64,000 nt of DNA from Gammaproteobacteria bacterium HGW-Gammaproteobacteria-11 (GTDB lineage: Bacteria; Pseudomonadota; Gammaproteobacteria; Pseudomonadales; Pseudomonadaceae): positions 233,366-297,365 of the forward strand of contig PGZJ01000004.1 of the NCBI GenBank assembly GCA_002840055.1. Direction: 5' to 3'. The translations under genes and the position numbers were made by a program. The notes under the pieces were generated by a model. It ran no database searches and was not told the origin of the DNA. It saw only the letters and a list, made by a program, of their open reading frames with translations. This document shows positions 35,669 through 47,523 of this stretch, one piece after another (within the stretch, counting starts at the first letter, position 1; each line of letters starts with the position of its first letter).

Positions 35669-36005
35669 GGGCCACCCTGCTTCGATCACAATCAAGCCTC
35701 TTTGCTCTGCACTGCATTCGTTTCGAGGCACACAAACATGAAACCACGTATTCTGTAAGCCGGTTTTGATCAGGCCAATGAGCGGTTGTTGACGGGGCAA
35801 AGATTGAGTCCAGAATAGGCACAACCATCGAGTGGTTACTCAATCGCCTCGATTGCTACCAGTGCGCGCAGGATGGCAGTGATCGCGGCAAAGGATCGGT
35901 AACAGCTGATTGAGCGGTGCTGGCTGGGTATATGATTGGTCAGGCGGCATAGCACTGCTCTGCCGCCGCCGTTCAACCTTTCAACAACAATGACAAGAGA
36001 CAAGC
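35669..36005. other. 337-bp intergenic region, no gene seen
   Basis: There is no convincing coding frame. A short hairpin (GGCGGCA/TGCCGCC) lies at about 35950-35974, 30-60 bases before the next gene. Promoters of the downstream sugar-modification cassette are probably here, but I found no strong match. Confidence 0.5.
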
Positions 36006-36674
36006 ATGCTCAGCTCAAACAAAAAGCCCGTCGTCGTTTTCGGTGCAACGCCCTTGGCTGAGCTAGCCGCCTATCTGATCACTGAAGAACGTCAGGTGTT
36101 AGCCCATGTTGTTGACGATGGCTATCGCACCCAGACCAGCCTGAACGGCATACCCGTTCTTGAGATCAGCGAGTTGCCGGCAGCCTGTCCCCCTGATAGC
36201 CATGAGCTGGTGGTGCCCCTGGGTTTCAGTCGTATCAATGGTCTGCGACAACAGAAATGTGACGAACTGGAGGCCATGGGTTATACCCTGAGTAGCTACC
36301 GGCACCCCTCCAGTCAGTGCTGGCAAGGGCTGCAACAGCAAGCCAATACGCTGATATTTGAGGGCGTCATTGTTCAGCCCTTTGTGCGCATTGGTCGTAA
36401 CGTGATTCTCAGGGCCGGCACCAACCTCGGTCACCACAGCACGGTGGGTGATCATTGCTTTATTGCCTCGGGGGTCACTACCGGCGGCAACGTGAGTATC
36501 GGGCAACGTTGTTTTATCGGGCTGGGCGCAGTACTGCGAGATGGCGTGCGCATTGCTGACCGTTGCTTTATCGGCGCGGGCGCCGTGGTCATAAGTGATA
36601 CCGAAGAAGACGGCGTGTATGTCGGCAATCCGGCGAAAAAAATGGCCAAGACCTCGGCCGAGGTGACCCGTTGA
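36006..36674 (+). CDS. NeuD/PglD-like sugar O- or N-acyltransferase (left-handed beta-helix)
   Basis: The 222-residue protein has an N-terminal PglD_N-like Rossmann segment (VVVFGATPLAELAAYLI...VDDGY) and a C-terminal hexapeptide-repeat beta-helix (about residues 110-210, for example GVIVQPFVRIGRNVILRAGTNLGHHSTVGDHCFIASG). His-His in LGHHSTVG occupies the usual catalytic His position. It ends with VYVGNPAKKM, typical of these acetyltransferases. It opens a chain of sugar-modification genes, and the BKACE enzyme follows 10 bases later. The acyl-CoA used is not known. Confidence 0.85.
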   Translation: MLSSNKKPVVVFGATPLAELAAYLITEERQVLAHVVDDGYRTQTSLNGIPVLEISELPAACPPDSHELVVPLGFSRINGLRQQKCDELEAMGYTLSSYRHPSSQCWQGLQQQANTLIFEGVIVQPFVRIGRNVILRAGTNLGHHSTVGDHCFIASGVTTGGNVSIGQRCFIGLGAVLRDGVRIADRCFIGAGAVVISDTEEDGVYVGNPAKKMAKTSAEVTR

Positions 36675-36684
36675 GGAGCATGCC

Positions 36685-37539
36685 ATGATCACCAAACCCT
36701 ATATCATCAGCCTGGCGCCCACCGGGATTATCCCGACCAAGGCCCAGACACCCCATGTGCCGGTGAGTCAGAGCGAGATTCTCGATACGGTCGCCGAATG
36801 CCTGGAGCTGGGTGTGCAGATGTTTCACCTGCATACCAGAACGCCAGAGCAGACGCACAACAGCGATCCGCAGCAATATGGCCGGCTGATCGAAGCGATC
36901 CGCACACTGCCGGGTGGTCAGCAGGCGATCCTCTGCGTGACCACCAGTGGTCGACAGAACCCGTCTTTTGAAGAGCGCGCCCGCATACTCGACCTGGATG
37001 GCGACATGAAGCCGGACATGGCCAGCCTGACCCTGTCATCCCTGAACTTTCAGCGCAGCGCCAGCATCAATGAACCCGATGTGATCCGCCAACTGGCTGC
37101 ACGCATGCAGGAGCGTGGCATCAAGCCGGAGCTGGAGATTTTTGATTTTGGCATGCTCAACATGGCGCGGGTGCTCATGGATGAAGGCCTGGTGGATGGT
37201 CATGCCTATGCCAACCTGCTGTTTGGCAATATCAGCAGCGCCCAATGCACGCCGTTACAGATGGCTACGTTGCTGCGCGAGGTCCCTGACAACCTGACCT
37301 GCTGCATCGCCGGACTCGGACGTTTCCAGTTACAGGCCAACCTGTTCGGCCTGATGTTTGCCGATGGCGTGCGCGTCGGGCTGGAAGACAATATCTGGTA
37401 CGACCAGCAGCGCAGCCAACTGGCCACCAACGTCAATCTGGTCAAACGCATCAGACAGCTCGGCGAGCAACTTGAACGCCCCCTGATGTCATCCCAAGCC
37501 TTGCGTGACAGGCTTCTCTCGGACTCAAGCACATTATGA
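36685..37539 (+). CDS. BKACE-family beta-keto acid cleavage enzyme (DUF849)
   Basis: This 284-residue TIM-barrel protein has the zinc His-x-His in MFHLHTRTPE (about residues 48-57), PELEIFDFGML (about 151-161) and the closing GLGRFQLQANLFGLMFADGVRVGLEDNIW (about 210-238). All are conserved in the 3-keto-5-aminohexanoate cleavage (BKACE) family, which converts a beta-keto acid plus acetyl-CoA into acetoacetate plus a new acyl-CoA. GAGGAG precedes the ATG. BKACE genes usually sit in catabolic operons; here it lies between a sugar acyltransferase and an aminotransferase cassette, so it may supply an unusual acyl-CoA. It overlaps the rmlA remnant by four bases. Confidence 0.88.
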   Translation: MITKPYIISLAPTGIIPTKAQTPHVPVSQSEILDTVAECLELGVQMFHLHTRTPEQTHNSDPQQYGRLIEAIRTLPGGQQAILCVTTSGRQNPSFEERARILDLDGDMKPDMASLTLSSLNFQRSASINEPDVIRQLAARMQERGIKPELEIFDFGMLNMARVLMDEGLVDGHAYANLLFGNISSAQCTPLQMATLLREVPDNLTCCIAGLGRFQLQANLFGLMFADGVRVGLEDNIWYDQQRSQLATNVNLVKRIRQLGEQLERPLMSSQALRDRLLSDSSTL

Positions 37540-37661
37540 AAGGCATTATCCTGGCCGGCGGTTCCGGCACGCGTCTGTATTGCACGGCCTCAGGCTTTCA
37601 AGTGCGCGTTGTTTGCTCTGATCACGGACAATGCCCGAGATTACAAGGGCAAAACCGATGA
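37536..37661 (+). pseudogene. rmlA: Truncated rmlA remnant (N-terminus of glucose-1-phosphate thymidylyltransferase)
   Basis: A 41-codon frame begins MKGIILAGGSGTRLY, the exact nucleotide-binding opening of RmlA, then diverges at residue 16 into unrelated sequence and stops at 37661. A normal RmlA is about 290 residues. The start overlaps the BKACE stop (ATGA) and the stop overlaps the WbqC start (ATGA), so the scar may still couple translation through the operon. This marks a recombination breakpoint at about 37580. Confidence 0.8.
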
Positions 37662-38407
37662 TCGTGGCCGTCATGCAACCCTATTTTTTGCCCTACCTTG
37701 GCTATTTTGACCTGCTTAACAAGGTCGATCACTGGATAGTCTTTGATACTGCGCAATACGTGCGCCGCGGCTATGGCAAACGCAATAAAGTGCAAAATGG
37801 CCAAGGTGGCACCCAGCAAATCACCTTGCCGGTCTCCCATTGCGAGATCAATACGGCCTACAAGGATGTGCGTATTTCAGACCCCAATTGGGGTGCAAAG
37901 CTGCTCAAGGAAATACGTCATTACAGCGCTGCGCCCTGCTATAAACAAACCACTGAATGGCTGGCGCGCAGCTTTGCTGAACTGGGCGGTGAAGTATCAC
38001 TTTCACGCATCAATGTCGCGCTGATACGTGCCGTAGCCGCTAAGCTTGGTATTGATACCCGTATTGATATTTACTCTGAAATGGGTTGTCGAGTGGATGC
38101 CCAGGTCCAGACAATCAACGACTGGGGCGTACTCCTCGCCAAGCAGCTGGGTGCAAGTCTGTATATGAATCGGCCAGGCGGCCAGGCCATACTCGACCCG
38201 GATTACTTTGCTCAGCAGGGCATGCCACTGGTCTTCCAGACGTATGAGGCCATGCGCTATGAATGCGTAGGGCGTCACTTCATTCCCAATCTCTCAATAG
38301 TTGATGTGCTTATGTGGAATACCCCTGAAGTCATAATGCAACACCTGGCTGATAGTAAAGCGCGCCAGTCATTGATGCCTGCCCATGCCAAGCAGCAAAC
38401 CGCATGA
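37658..38407 (+). CDS. WbqC-family protein
   Basis: This 249-residue protein has the family hallmarks MQPYFLPYLGYFDLL near the N-terminus, DHWIVFDTAQYVRRGYGKRNKV and LPVSHCE. It ends near FIPNLSIVDVLMWN. WbqC-like proteins occur in O-antigen and capsule loci next to DegT aminotransferases; the chemistry is not settled. The ATG at 37658 overlaps the stop of the rmlA remnant; an in-frame ATG at 37631 is possible. It overlaps the next aminotransferase by ATGA. Confidence 0.88.
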   Translation: MIVAVMQPYFLPYLGYFDLLNKVDHWIVFDTAQYVRRGYGKRNKVQNGQGGTQQITLPVSHCEINTAYKDVRISDPNWGAKLLKEIRHYSAAPCYKQTTEWLARSFAELGGEVSLSRINVALIRAVAAKLGIDTRIDIYSEMGCRVDAQVQTINDWGVLLAKQLGASLYMNRPGGQAILDPDYFAQQGMPLVFQTYEAMRYECVGRHFIPNLSIVDVLMWNTPEVIMQHLADSKARQSLMPAHAKQQTA

Positions 38408-39495
38408 TCACCGTTGCCAAGCCCTGGCTGCCTAACCGTGACGCGCTAGACGGATATCTGGACGGCATATACGAACGCGGCTGGCTGACCAACAATGGCC
38501 CGCTGGTGCAGGAACTGACGCGCCGCCTGCAAGCCTGGCTAGGGGTTGAACATCTGTTGCTGCTAGGTAACGGTACGCTAGCGTTACAAGTAGCCATTCG
38601 TACTCTTGGCGTGGACGTGCCGCTGAACGGCAAACCTGCTGAAGCCATCACCACGCCCTTCAGCTTTATAGCCACCGCCAGCGCGCTCAAATGGAAAGGC
38701 ATCGAGCCGGTGTTTGTCGATATCGACCCGCACAGCTGGAATCTGGATGCCCAATATGTCGCCGCCGCTGTGACGCCCCAGACCCGTGTAATCGTGCCAG
38801 TTCATGTGTTTGGTAACGCCTGTGAAGTCGAGCAGATTCAAGCCGTGGCCCAGCAGCACCGTCTTAAGGTTATTTACGATGCCGCGCATGCCTTTGGGGT
38901 CGATTACAGAGGCCAGAGCCTTTTGAACTGGGGCGATGCGGCTACCTTGAGTTTTCATGCTACCAAGGCGTTCCACACCGTGGAGGGTGGCGCCATTGTT
39001 TTCAAGCGGGCTGAAGACCTGCAGCGTGCAGAGCAAATCATCAACTTTGGACAGAGCAGCCCTGGTCGTGTTGATGAATTGGGTATCAATGCCAAGATGA
39101 GTGAATTGCATGCGGCCATGGGGCTCTGTGTGCTTGACGAAATGGACGCTAACCTGGCTGCGCGGCAGCGGGTCTGGGAGGCCTATCATCGGGCGTTTGG
39201 TCAGCAGTTTGCCTTGCAGCGCTGGAATCCCTCTGCCAGCCATGGTTATACCTATTTCCCGTTGTTACTGGACAGCGAGCAGCAGCTTTTGGATACCATG
39301 CACAGGCTTGCAGTGCAGGGCATACAAACGCGGCGCTACTTTTACCCCTCACTCGATACCGTTACCAGCCTGGGCAAACATCCAGCACAAAGGATTTCGA
39401 TCGATACGGCTGCGCGCATTCTGTGCCTGCCCCTGCATGCCGAATTGGTTGACGCGGATATGCTGAAGATAATTGCCGGGGTCAAAGGGGTGTGA
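38404..39495 (+). CDS. DegT/DnrJ/EryC1-family sugar aminotransferase
   Basis: This 363-residue PLP enzyme has the phosphate-binding GNGTLALQVAI (about residues 56-66), the Asp of the pyridine clamp in VIYDAAHAFG (about 158-167) and the Schiff-base Lys in SFHATKAFHTVEGG (about 182-195). The opening (MITVAKPWLPNRDALDGYLDGI) resembles aminotransferases that make dTDP-4-amino-4,6-dideoxyhexoses. The presumed donor pathway is broken here, since rmlA is only a remnant and no rmlB is in the window. It overlaps WbqC by ATGA. Confidence 0.9.
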   Translation: MITVAKPWLPNRDALDGYLDGIYERGWLTNNGPLVQELTRRLQAWLGVEHLLLLGNGTLALQVAIRTLGVDVPLNGKPAEAITTPFSFIATASALKWKGIEPVFVDIDPHSWNLDAQYVAAAVTPQTRVIVPVHVFGNACEVEQIQAVAQQHRLKVIYDAAHAFGVDYRGQSLLNWGDAATLSFHATKAFHTVEGGAIVFKRAEDLQRAEQIINFGQSSPGRVDELGINAKMSELHAAMGLCVLDEMDANLAARQRVWEAYHRAFGQQFALQRWNPSASHGYTYFPLLLDSEQQLLDTMHRLAVQGIQTRRYFYPSLDTVTSLGKHPAQRISIDTAARILCLPLHAELVDADMLKIIAGVKGV

Positions 39496-39538
39496 CGGGG
39501 CGTCTGCTCACGCTACCCCTCCAACAAGGACATGCACT

Positions 39539-40615
39539 ATGACCGTTGCAGGGAATGCTATACACGCCGATGAAATGGCCCTTTGCAGCAGACTAAGCGC
39601 TTTCATAGACGCTGCGCTGCCGAGTCAGGACGAGATCATTGCCCATTGGCAAGGTGAGCCCGAGCAGCCTCTCGTCAGCGTGTTTTGCGCAACCTTCAAC
39701 CACCAGGATTACATCGAAGATGCGCTAAAGGGTTTTGTGCTGCAGCAGACACCCTTTGCCTTTGAGGTGATTGTCCATGACGACGCCTCGACAGACGATA
39801 CCGCCAGCATTGTGCGTGCCTGGGCAGCACGTTACCCGGCCATCATAAAACCGGTTTTGCAAACCCAAAACCAGCATAGTCTGGGTATAAAACCCTCTGC
39901 GGCCATGCGCCCATGCTCCAGTGGTGCTTACATTGCTTTATGTGAAGGTGATGACTACTGGATTGATCCGTTAAAACTCGCTCGTCAGGCCGTTGTATTG
40001 CAGAGCGACCCGACTATTGCCATGGTTGTACACAATGCCGTTATCAGTGACGGTGGGCGTCTTAAACGCTTCAGTAAAACCTCCCAGCCCAGGGTCTTCA
40101 GCGAAACCGATATCCTCAATACCGACCGACAGTTTGCCCCTACTGCCTCCTACCTGTTCCGCCGAGAGCTATACGAGATACTACCGGACTGGTTTGGCAG
40201 CGCTCCAGTGGGTGATCTGTATATTGAGCTCTACTGCCAAAAACTCGGACGTGGCTACTACCTGCCGGAGATGATGTCGGTTTACCGCAGGGGCGTGCCG
40301 GGCTCCTGGAGCGAAGGCATGGAGCATAGTCGTCAGCAAAAAATACAGTTTTTGCGTACCAATATGGCCTGCCTCGCAAAACTGATTGATGACTTCCCCC
40401 AGGCAGGTCGAGCCATACAGGCCAAGATCCGCCGCAGCCAGCATCGCCTGCTCAGCAACCTGATGGAGCAGGGCGACAACGGCGCCCTGTGTGCAGCCAT
40501 TGAAAGCCTGCACATGCCCCGCCAGCGCCTGCACCTGTTTCTGCTGGACAAGCTGGGCTTGTCTGCCCTACGGCTGGCGCTGGCGCTTGAACGGCGTATT
40601 GCCAAGCAGCGCTGA
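39539..40615 (+). CDS. Glycosyltransferase family 2
   Basis: This 358-residue GT-A enzyme has the N-terminal VSVFCATFNHQDYIEDALKGFVLQ (about residues 45-68), the nucleotide-binding VHDDASTDDT (about 77-86) and the DxD-like GDDYWID (about 138-144). The C-terminal third is helical (LRTNMACLAKLIDDFP...). The ATG at 39539 has AAGGA upstream; the frame continues further 5' into the previous gene without homology. It closes the cassette that starts at 36006. The acceptor is unknown. Confidence 0.88.
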   Translation: MTVAGNAIHADEMALCSRLSAFIDAALPSQDEIIAHWQGEPEQPLVSVFCATFNHQDYIEDALKGFVLQQTPFAFEVIVHDDASTDDTASIVRAWAARYPAIIKPVLQTQNQHSLGIKPSAAMRPCSSGAYIALCEGDDYWIDPLKLARQAVVLQSDPTIAMVVHNAVISDGGRLKRFSKTSQPRVFSETDILNTDRQFAPTASYLFRRELYEILPDWFGSAPVGDLYIELYCQKLGRGYYLPEMMSVYRRGVPGSWSEGMEHSRQQKIQFLRTNMACLAKLIDDFPQAGRAIQAKIRRSQHRLLSNLMEQGDNGALCAAIESLHMPRQRLHLFLLDKLGLSALRLALALERRIAKQR

Positions 40616-40777
40616 GCAGTCAAAAAAACACGCTGAACGCCCCAGCGACCTGTCAGTTTGATGCCAAATAAATGTCAATCTGGCTACTGTTTCTATCGGT
40701 ATACCCGATTGTCTGGCGCAGCCATCACCATGACCTAGCGTGCCGTATCTGATTTGCGCATAAAGTTGTGTCAAGAC

Positions 40778-40812
40778 TTGTTCTTTGTCGTTTGCGTCGT
40801 AATATGACGACG
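40778..40812 (+). promoter_or_regulatory. Possible promoter with overlapping inverted repeat upstream of rfaH and the O-antigen locus
   Basis: TTGTTC (40778-40783) and TAATAT (40800-40805) are 16 bases apart. A 6-bp inverted repeat CGTCGT/ACGACG (40795-40812) is centred on the -10. The rest of the 307-bp gap (40616-40922) shows no gene. Confidence 0.4.
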
Positions 40813-40922
40813 GAACACAGTGATTTTGTTGGGGCAAAAGGCTTTTATGTCCCAAACATTACAAGGACAGTAGCCGGCCAATGCCGGTAGGTAGTCATGC
40901 CACGTGCATGCGAGGTGACAGG

Positions 40923-41426
40923 ATGTCGAGCCCGGAACAAGCCCAGTGGTACCTGGTGCAATCCAAACCCCGGCAGGACGCCAGAGCCGAGGCGCAACTG
41001 CGCAATCAGGGGTTCGAGTGTTACCGCCCGGTTATCAGGGTAGAGCGCCTGCGTGACGGCAAGCGGGTTGAACAACAGGAATCTTTGTTCCCCGGTTACC
41101 TGTTTATCCGTTTATGCAGCTATACCGATAACTGGTACAGCGTACGTTCGACCCGAGGCGTATCCAGACTGGTGAGTTTTGCCGACATGCCACTGCCGGT
41201 TCCCGAGCAGATGATTGACTGCATTCGTCAACGCACCAGCCAACTGATTGAACTGCCGGCGTTTCAGCAGGGCAGTCGCGTCAGCCTGACGGATGGACCG
41301 TTCAAGGATCTGCAAGCCGTATTTGCCCGACTGGAAGGGCACGACCGCGCTGTGATCCTGTTAACAGTCCTGCAACGTGTACAGGCAATACGGGTACCGG
41401 TTGCGGCACTAAAGGCCCTGGCCTGA
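40923..41426 (+). CDS. rfaH: Transcription anti-terminator RfaH
   Basis: This 167-residue NusG paralogue begins WYLVQSKPRQDARAEAQLRNQGFECYRP and has SLFPGYLFIRL (about residues 56-66), WYSVRSTRGVSRLVSFAD and a C-terminal KOW region (VSLTDGPFKDLQAVF). The features fit RfaH: it travels with RNA polymerase and lets long polysaccharide operons be read through. Its place immediately before wbpA suggests local control of the 15-kb O-antigen chain. AGGTG lies before the ATG at 40923. I could not find a clear ops element in the 197-bp leader before wbpA. Confidence 0.92.
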   Translation: MSSPEQAQWYLVQSKPRQDARAEAQLRNQGFECYRPVIRVERLRDGKRVEQQESLFPGYLFIRLCSYTDNWYSVRSTRGVSRLVSFADMPLPVPEQMIDCIRQRTSQLIELPAFQQGSRVSLTDGPFKDLQAVFARLEGHDRAVILLTVLQRVQAIRVPVAALKALA

Positions 41427-41623
41427 GTCACAACGGCAGGCATCTGGCTTGGTCAGTATTCGGCCAGGCTCGGCTAACAAGAATTTTAGAGTACTAGCTT
41501 TTACCTGAAGCAGAGGGTCAAGGGAGCTTTTGCTTTAAGCCTTGATGGATTCAGGTGCCTAGATGCAGCTGCTGATTGGCAGCTAAGACCAGCATCAAAC
41601 TATTCATTATTTTGGAATGTCGA

Positions 41624-44493
<2,870 letters not shown>

Positions 44494-44497
<4 letters not shown>

Positions 44498-45594
44498 TCG
44501 AATTTATCGACCTCAAGGCGCAGCAAGCCAGAATAAAGGACAAAATTGATGCAGGCATACAGAGTGTACTCGCTCACGGTCAGTACATTCTGGGGCCAGA
44601 AATAGCCGAACTGGAAGCCAGATTGGCCGAGTTTGTCGGCGCTAAATACTGTATTACCTGCGCCAATGGGACTGATGCGCTTCAGATTGCACAGATGGCG
44701 TTGGGTATTGGTCCTGGCGATGAAGTCATCACGCCCGGTTTTACCTACATAGCCACGGCAGAGACCGTCGCCTTACTGGGTGCTAAACCCGTGTATGTGG
44801 ATATTGATCCGAAGACATACAACCTGGATCCTGCGTTACTTGAGGTAGCCATAACGCCCAAAACCAAAGCCATCATTCCGGTGAGCTTGTATGGCCAATG
44901 TGCGGACTTTGATGCCATCAATGCGATTGCTGAGAAATACAACCTTCCCGTCATTGAAGACGCCGCGCAAAGCTTTGGTGCGACCTACAAGGGCAGGCGC
45001 TCATGCAACCTGTCTACCATTGCCTGCGCGAGCTTCTTTCCCAGTAAGCCATTGGGGTGTTACGGTGACGGTGGCGCTATTTTCACCAACGACGATCAAT
45101 TGGCAACAGTAATGCGACAAATTGCTCGCCATGGCCAAGACCGCCGTTACCATCACCTTCGGGTGGGTGTGAACAGCCGTCTTGATACCCTGCAAGCCGC
45201 GATATTGCTTCCAAAACTGGATATTTTTGAGGAAGAACTCAGCCTGCGGCACCATGTTGCTGCACAGTACGCAGAGTTATTGGAAAGGCAAGACATAGCT
45301 GGTCCTTATATTGAAACGCACAATATCAGTGCGTGGGCGCAATTTACGATCCAGGTAGCTGACCGTGACGCGGTGCAAAACCGGCTGCTTAATGCAGGTG
45401 TGCCGACGGCAGTGCATTACCCCATACCCCTTAATCGACAGCCAGCCGTCGAAGACGAACGTGCGCTCCTGCCAGTTGGGGAATCGCTGGCCAGTCGGGT
45501 GATGAGCTTGCCAATGCATCCTTACCTGACGGGTGCTCAGCTTGAGCAGATCGTCGAGGCGTTGTCGCACTCGCTAGCGGGCATTGACGGTTGA
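44494..45594 (+). CDS. wbpE: UDP-3-keto-hexuronate aminotransferase
   Basis: This 366-residue DegT-type PLP enzyme has [15 protein letters not shown] (about residues 54-68), [11 protein letters not shown] (about 153-163) and the Schiff-base Lys in [15 protein letters not shown] (about 180-194). The opening [14 protein letters not shown] is characteristic of WbpE. It puts an amino group on C3 using glutamate, recycling NAD together with WbpB. It overlaps wbpD by ATGA; wzx follows after 91 bases. Confidence 0.94.
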
Positions 45595-45685
45595 ACATAA
45601 GGGTGCGATACGTCCTGAGAACTATGCTCATCAAATGGGTCGTAAGCACCGGATGTAAGCGCTTGCCTGTGTCGTATACAAATCT

Positions 45686-46915
45686 ATGAGCAGCTATTGG
45701 AAGAACGTCTCATCCGTGCTTACGGGATCCGTTCTGGCGCAAGTTATTCCGATACTTGGGTCGTTGGTCATAGCCAGACTCTTCGCGCCTGTCGAGTTCG
45801 GTATCTTTGCCGCTTGGTTTGGTGGCGCGATCTTGCTTGCGGTAATGGTCACGGGCCGTTTTGAGACGGCACTAGCGATCGAGGCCGATGGTGAGCCTCG
45901 TCGATTAGCCGTCATTGCCACGTTGTTGACGGCCGTGGTCGGTTCCAGTGTTGCGCTGGTATTGCTGGCCTCAGCGCGATTGATCGCTCCCACGGTGTTC
46001 ACTAACTTGCCCACGGCGCTAATCGTTGCGCTGGTACCTGCCGGTTTTGTTATCGCTGTAGCCAATATCTGGCAAGCTTGGGCTGTTGCAGAAGGCCGAT
46101 ACCGCACTTTATCTTTTATGCGGATTGTTCAGGCGGGTGCGGTTACCTTGATTCAGATTGTCGCGGGTATGCTGGGACCATCTGCAACCACACTTGCCTT
46201 GGCATACATTTTTGGTGTTTGCATTGGTCTAATCCTGTCTGTGTATCTAATGCCACTCGGCCGTTTGCCACATGGTGAATTACGCGCAACTGTAGTCGTT
46301 TTTTGGCGCCGTCAGCGGCGATTTCCGATTTTTTCCCTCCCAGCAGATACCATTAACACGGCCGCTGCTCAGTTACCTGTTCTGATTATTGCCAGCCGGT
46401 TTGGTGCGGAGACCGCAGGGCTTTTGGCCATGGCTATGCGCATTTTGGGTGCGCCCATTGGCTTGCTCGGTAAGTCTGTACTCGATGTGTTCAAACGTCA
46501 TGCTGCAACCAGCTATCGTGAGCGCGGAGAGTGTCGTAGCGAGTACCTGAGGACCTTCAAGGTACTAGCTACAGGCTCGCTGGTGTTTTGTATTGCCATG
46601 GCGTTTCTGAGCGAAACAATATTTGCTCTGGCGTTTGGGGAGCAGTGGCGGGCAGCAGGGACAATTGCAGTATGGTTATTACCGTTGTTTGCACTGCGTT
46701 TCATGGCCAGCCCGCTGAGTTATATGGTCTATATTGCCGGTAAGCAACATCTCGACTTGTTTTGGCAGATTGCCCTGCTGGGTGTCACATTTCTCTGCCT
46801 TTGGATACCGCAAGGCCATGAGCTAGCCCTGCAAGCCTACAGTGCAGGCTACAGCATGCTCTATGTTGTTTACCTGGCCATGTCATATCGCTTCAGCTTG
46901 GGAGTAAAAAGTTGA
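45686..46915 (+). CDS. wzx: O-antigen flippase Wzx
   Basis: This 409-residue protein with about twelve transmembrane segments has the typical Wzx opening (MSSYWKNVSSVLTGSVLAQVIPILGSLVIARLFAPVEFGIFA) and no other domains. It should flip undecaprenyl-linked O-units to the periplasm. The ribosome site is weak. The stop TGA overlaps the TTG start of hisH. Confidence 0.9.
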   Translation: MSSYWKNVSSVLTGSVLAQVIPILGSLVIARLFAPVEFGIFAAWFGGAILLAVMVTGRFETALAIEADGEPRRLAVIATLLTAVVGSSVALVLLASARLIAPTVFTNLPTALIVALVPAGFVIAVANIWQAWAVAEGRYRTLSFMRIVQAGAVTLIQIVAGMLGPSATTLALAYIFGVCIGLILSVYLMPLGRLPHGELRATVVVFWRRQRRFPIFSLPADTINTAAAQLPVLIIASRFGAETAGLLAMAMRILGAPIGLLGKSVLDVFKRHAATSYRERGECRSEYLRTFKVLATGSLVFCIAMAFLSETIFALAFGEQWRAAGTIAVWLLPLFALRFMASPLSYMVYIAGKQHLDLFWQIALLGVTFLCLWIPQGHELALQAYSAGYSMLYVVYLAMSYRFSLGVKS

Positions 46916-47523
46916 TCGCAATCATCGACTATGACATCGGAAATATCAGCGCTGTTGCAAACATGCTCCAGCGGCTGGGAAGCCGATGCACCATTACGGC
47001 TCAACCTGAAGAGATCGAGAAGGCCGAGCGAATCATCCTACCCGGTAACGGTTCCTTCGATGCATGCATGAAAAACTTGCGGGCCAGCGGCGTGATTCCG
47101 GTTTTGGAGCACAAGGTGCTTGAGCAGGGTACGCCGCTCTTGGGTATCTGTGTGGGCGCACAAATGCTTGGTAAAAGCAGTGTAGAAGGCATTGAAGCCG
47201 GGCTTGGTTGGCTGGATATGCAAGTGCACCGTTTTCCGGACATGTCGGGTCTCCGGGTACCCCACATGGGCTGGAATCAGGTAAAGGCAAATTCAAGTCG
47301 TCACCGTCTGACGCGCGACATGGGGTCGGAGACCCGATTTTATTTTGTGCATAGCTACTACATGCAGCCGTCTGATCCAGGCCAAGTGTTAATGACGGCT
47401 CACTATGGCATCGACTTTGCGGCAGGGGTAACGAGTAACAATATTTCAGGTGTGCAGTTTCATCCTGAAAAAAGTCACCGCTTTGGCAAGCAACTGCTCG
47501 CCTCATTCGTGAAAGGTGATTGA
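46912..47523 (+). CDS. hisH: Imidazole glycerol phosphate synthase subunit HisH, polysaccharide-locus paralogue
   Basis: This 203-residue glutamine amidotransferase starts with a TTG preceded by GGAG seven bases upstream. The catalytic Cys is in GICVGAQMLG (about residues 80-89), and the His-Glu pair is in GVQFHPEKSH (about 180-189). In wbp loci HisH and HisF supply ammonia to WbpG for amidine formation on a 2,3-diacetamido-hexuronic acid rather than making histidine. It overlaps wzx and abuts hisF. Confidence 0.93.
   Translation: MIAIIDYDIGNISAVANMLQRLGSRCTITAQPEEIEKAERIILPGNGSFDACMKNLRASGVIPVLEHKVLEQGTPLLGICVGAQMLGKSSVEGIEAGLGWLDMQVHRFPDMSGLRVPHMGWNQVKANSSRHRLTRDMGSETRFYFVHSYYMQPSDPGQVLMTAHYGIDFAAGVTSNNISGVQFHPEKSHRFGKQLLASFVKGD

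Noticed and set aside
35755..35900. A gene remnant after the MKPRIL start-like codons near 35738
   Set aside because: Stops occur within a few codons in each frame, and no segment resembles a known protein.
40860..40900. An ops/JUMPstart element for RfaH
   Set aside because: Only a partial match (GGTAG followed by TCATGC) is seen, upstream of rfaH itself rather than in the leader of wbpA; it is too weak to annotate.
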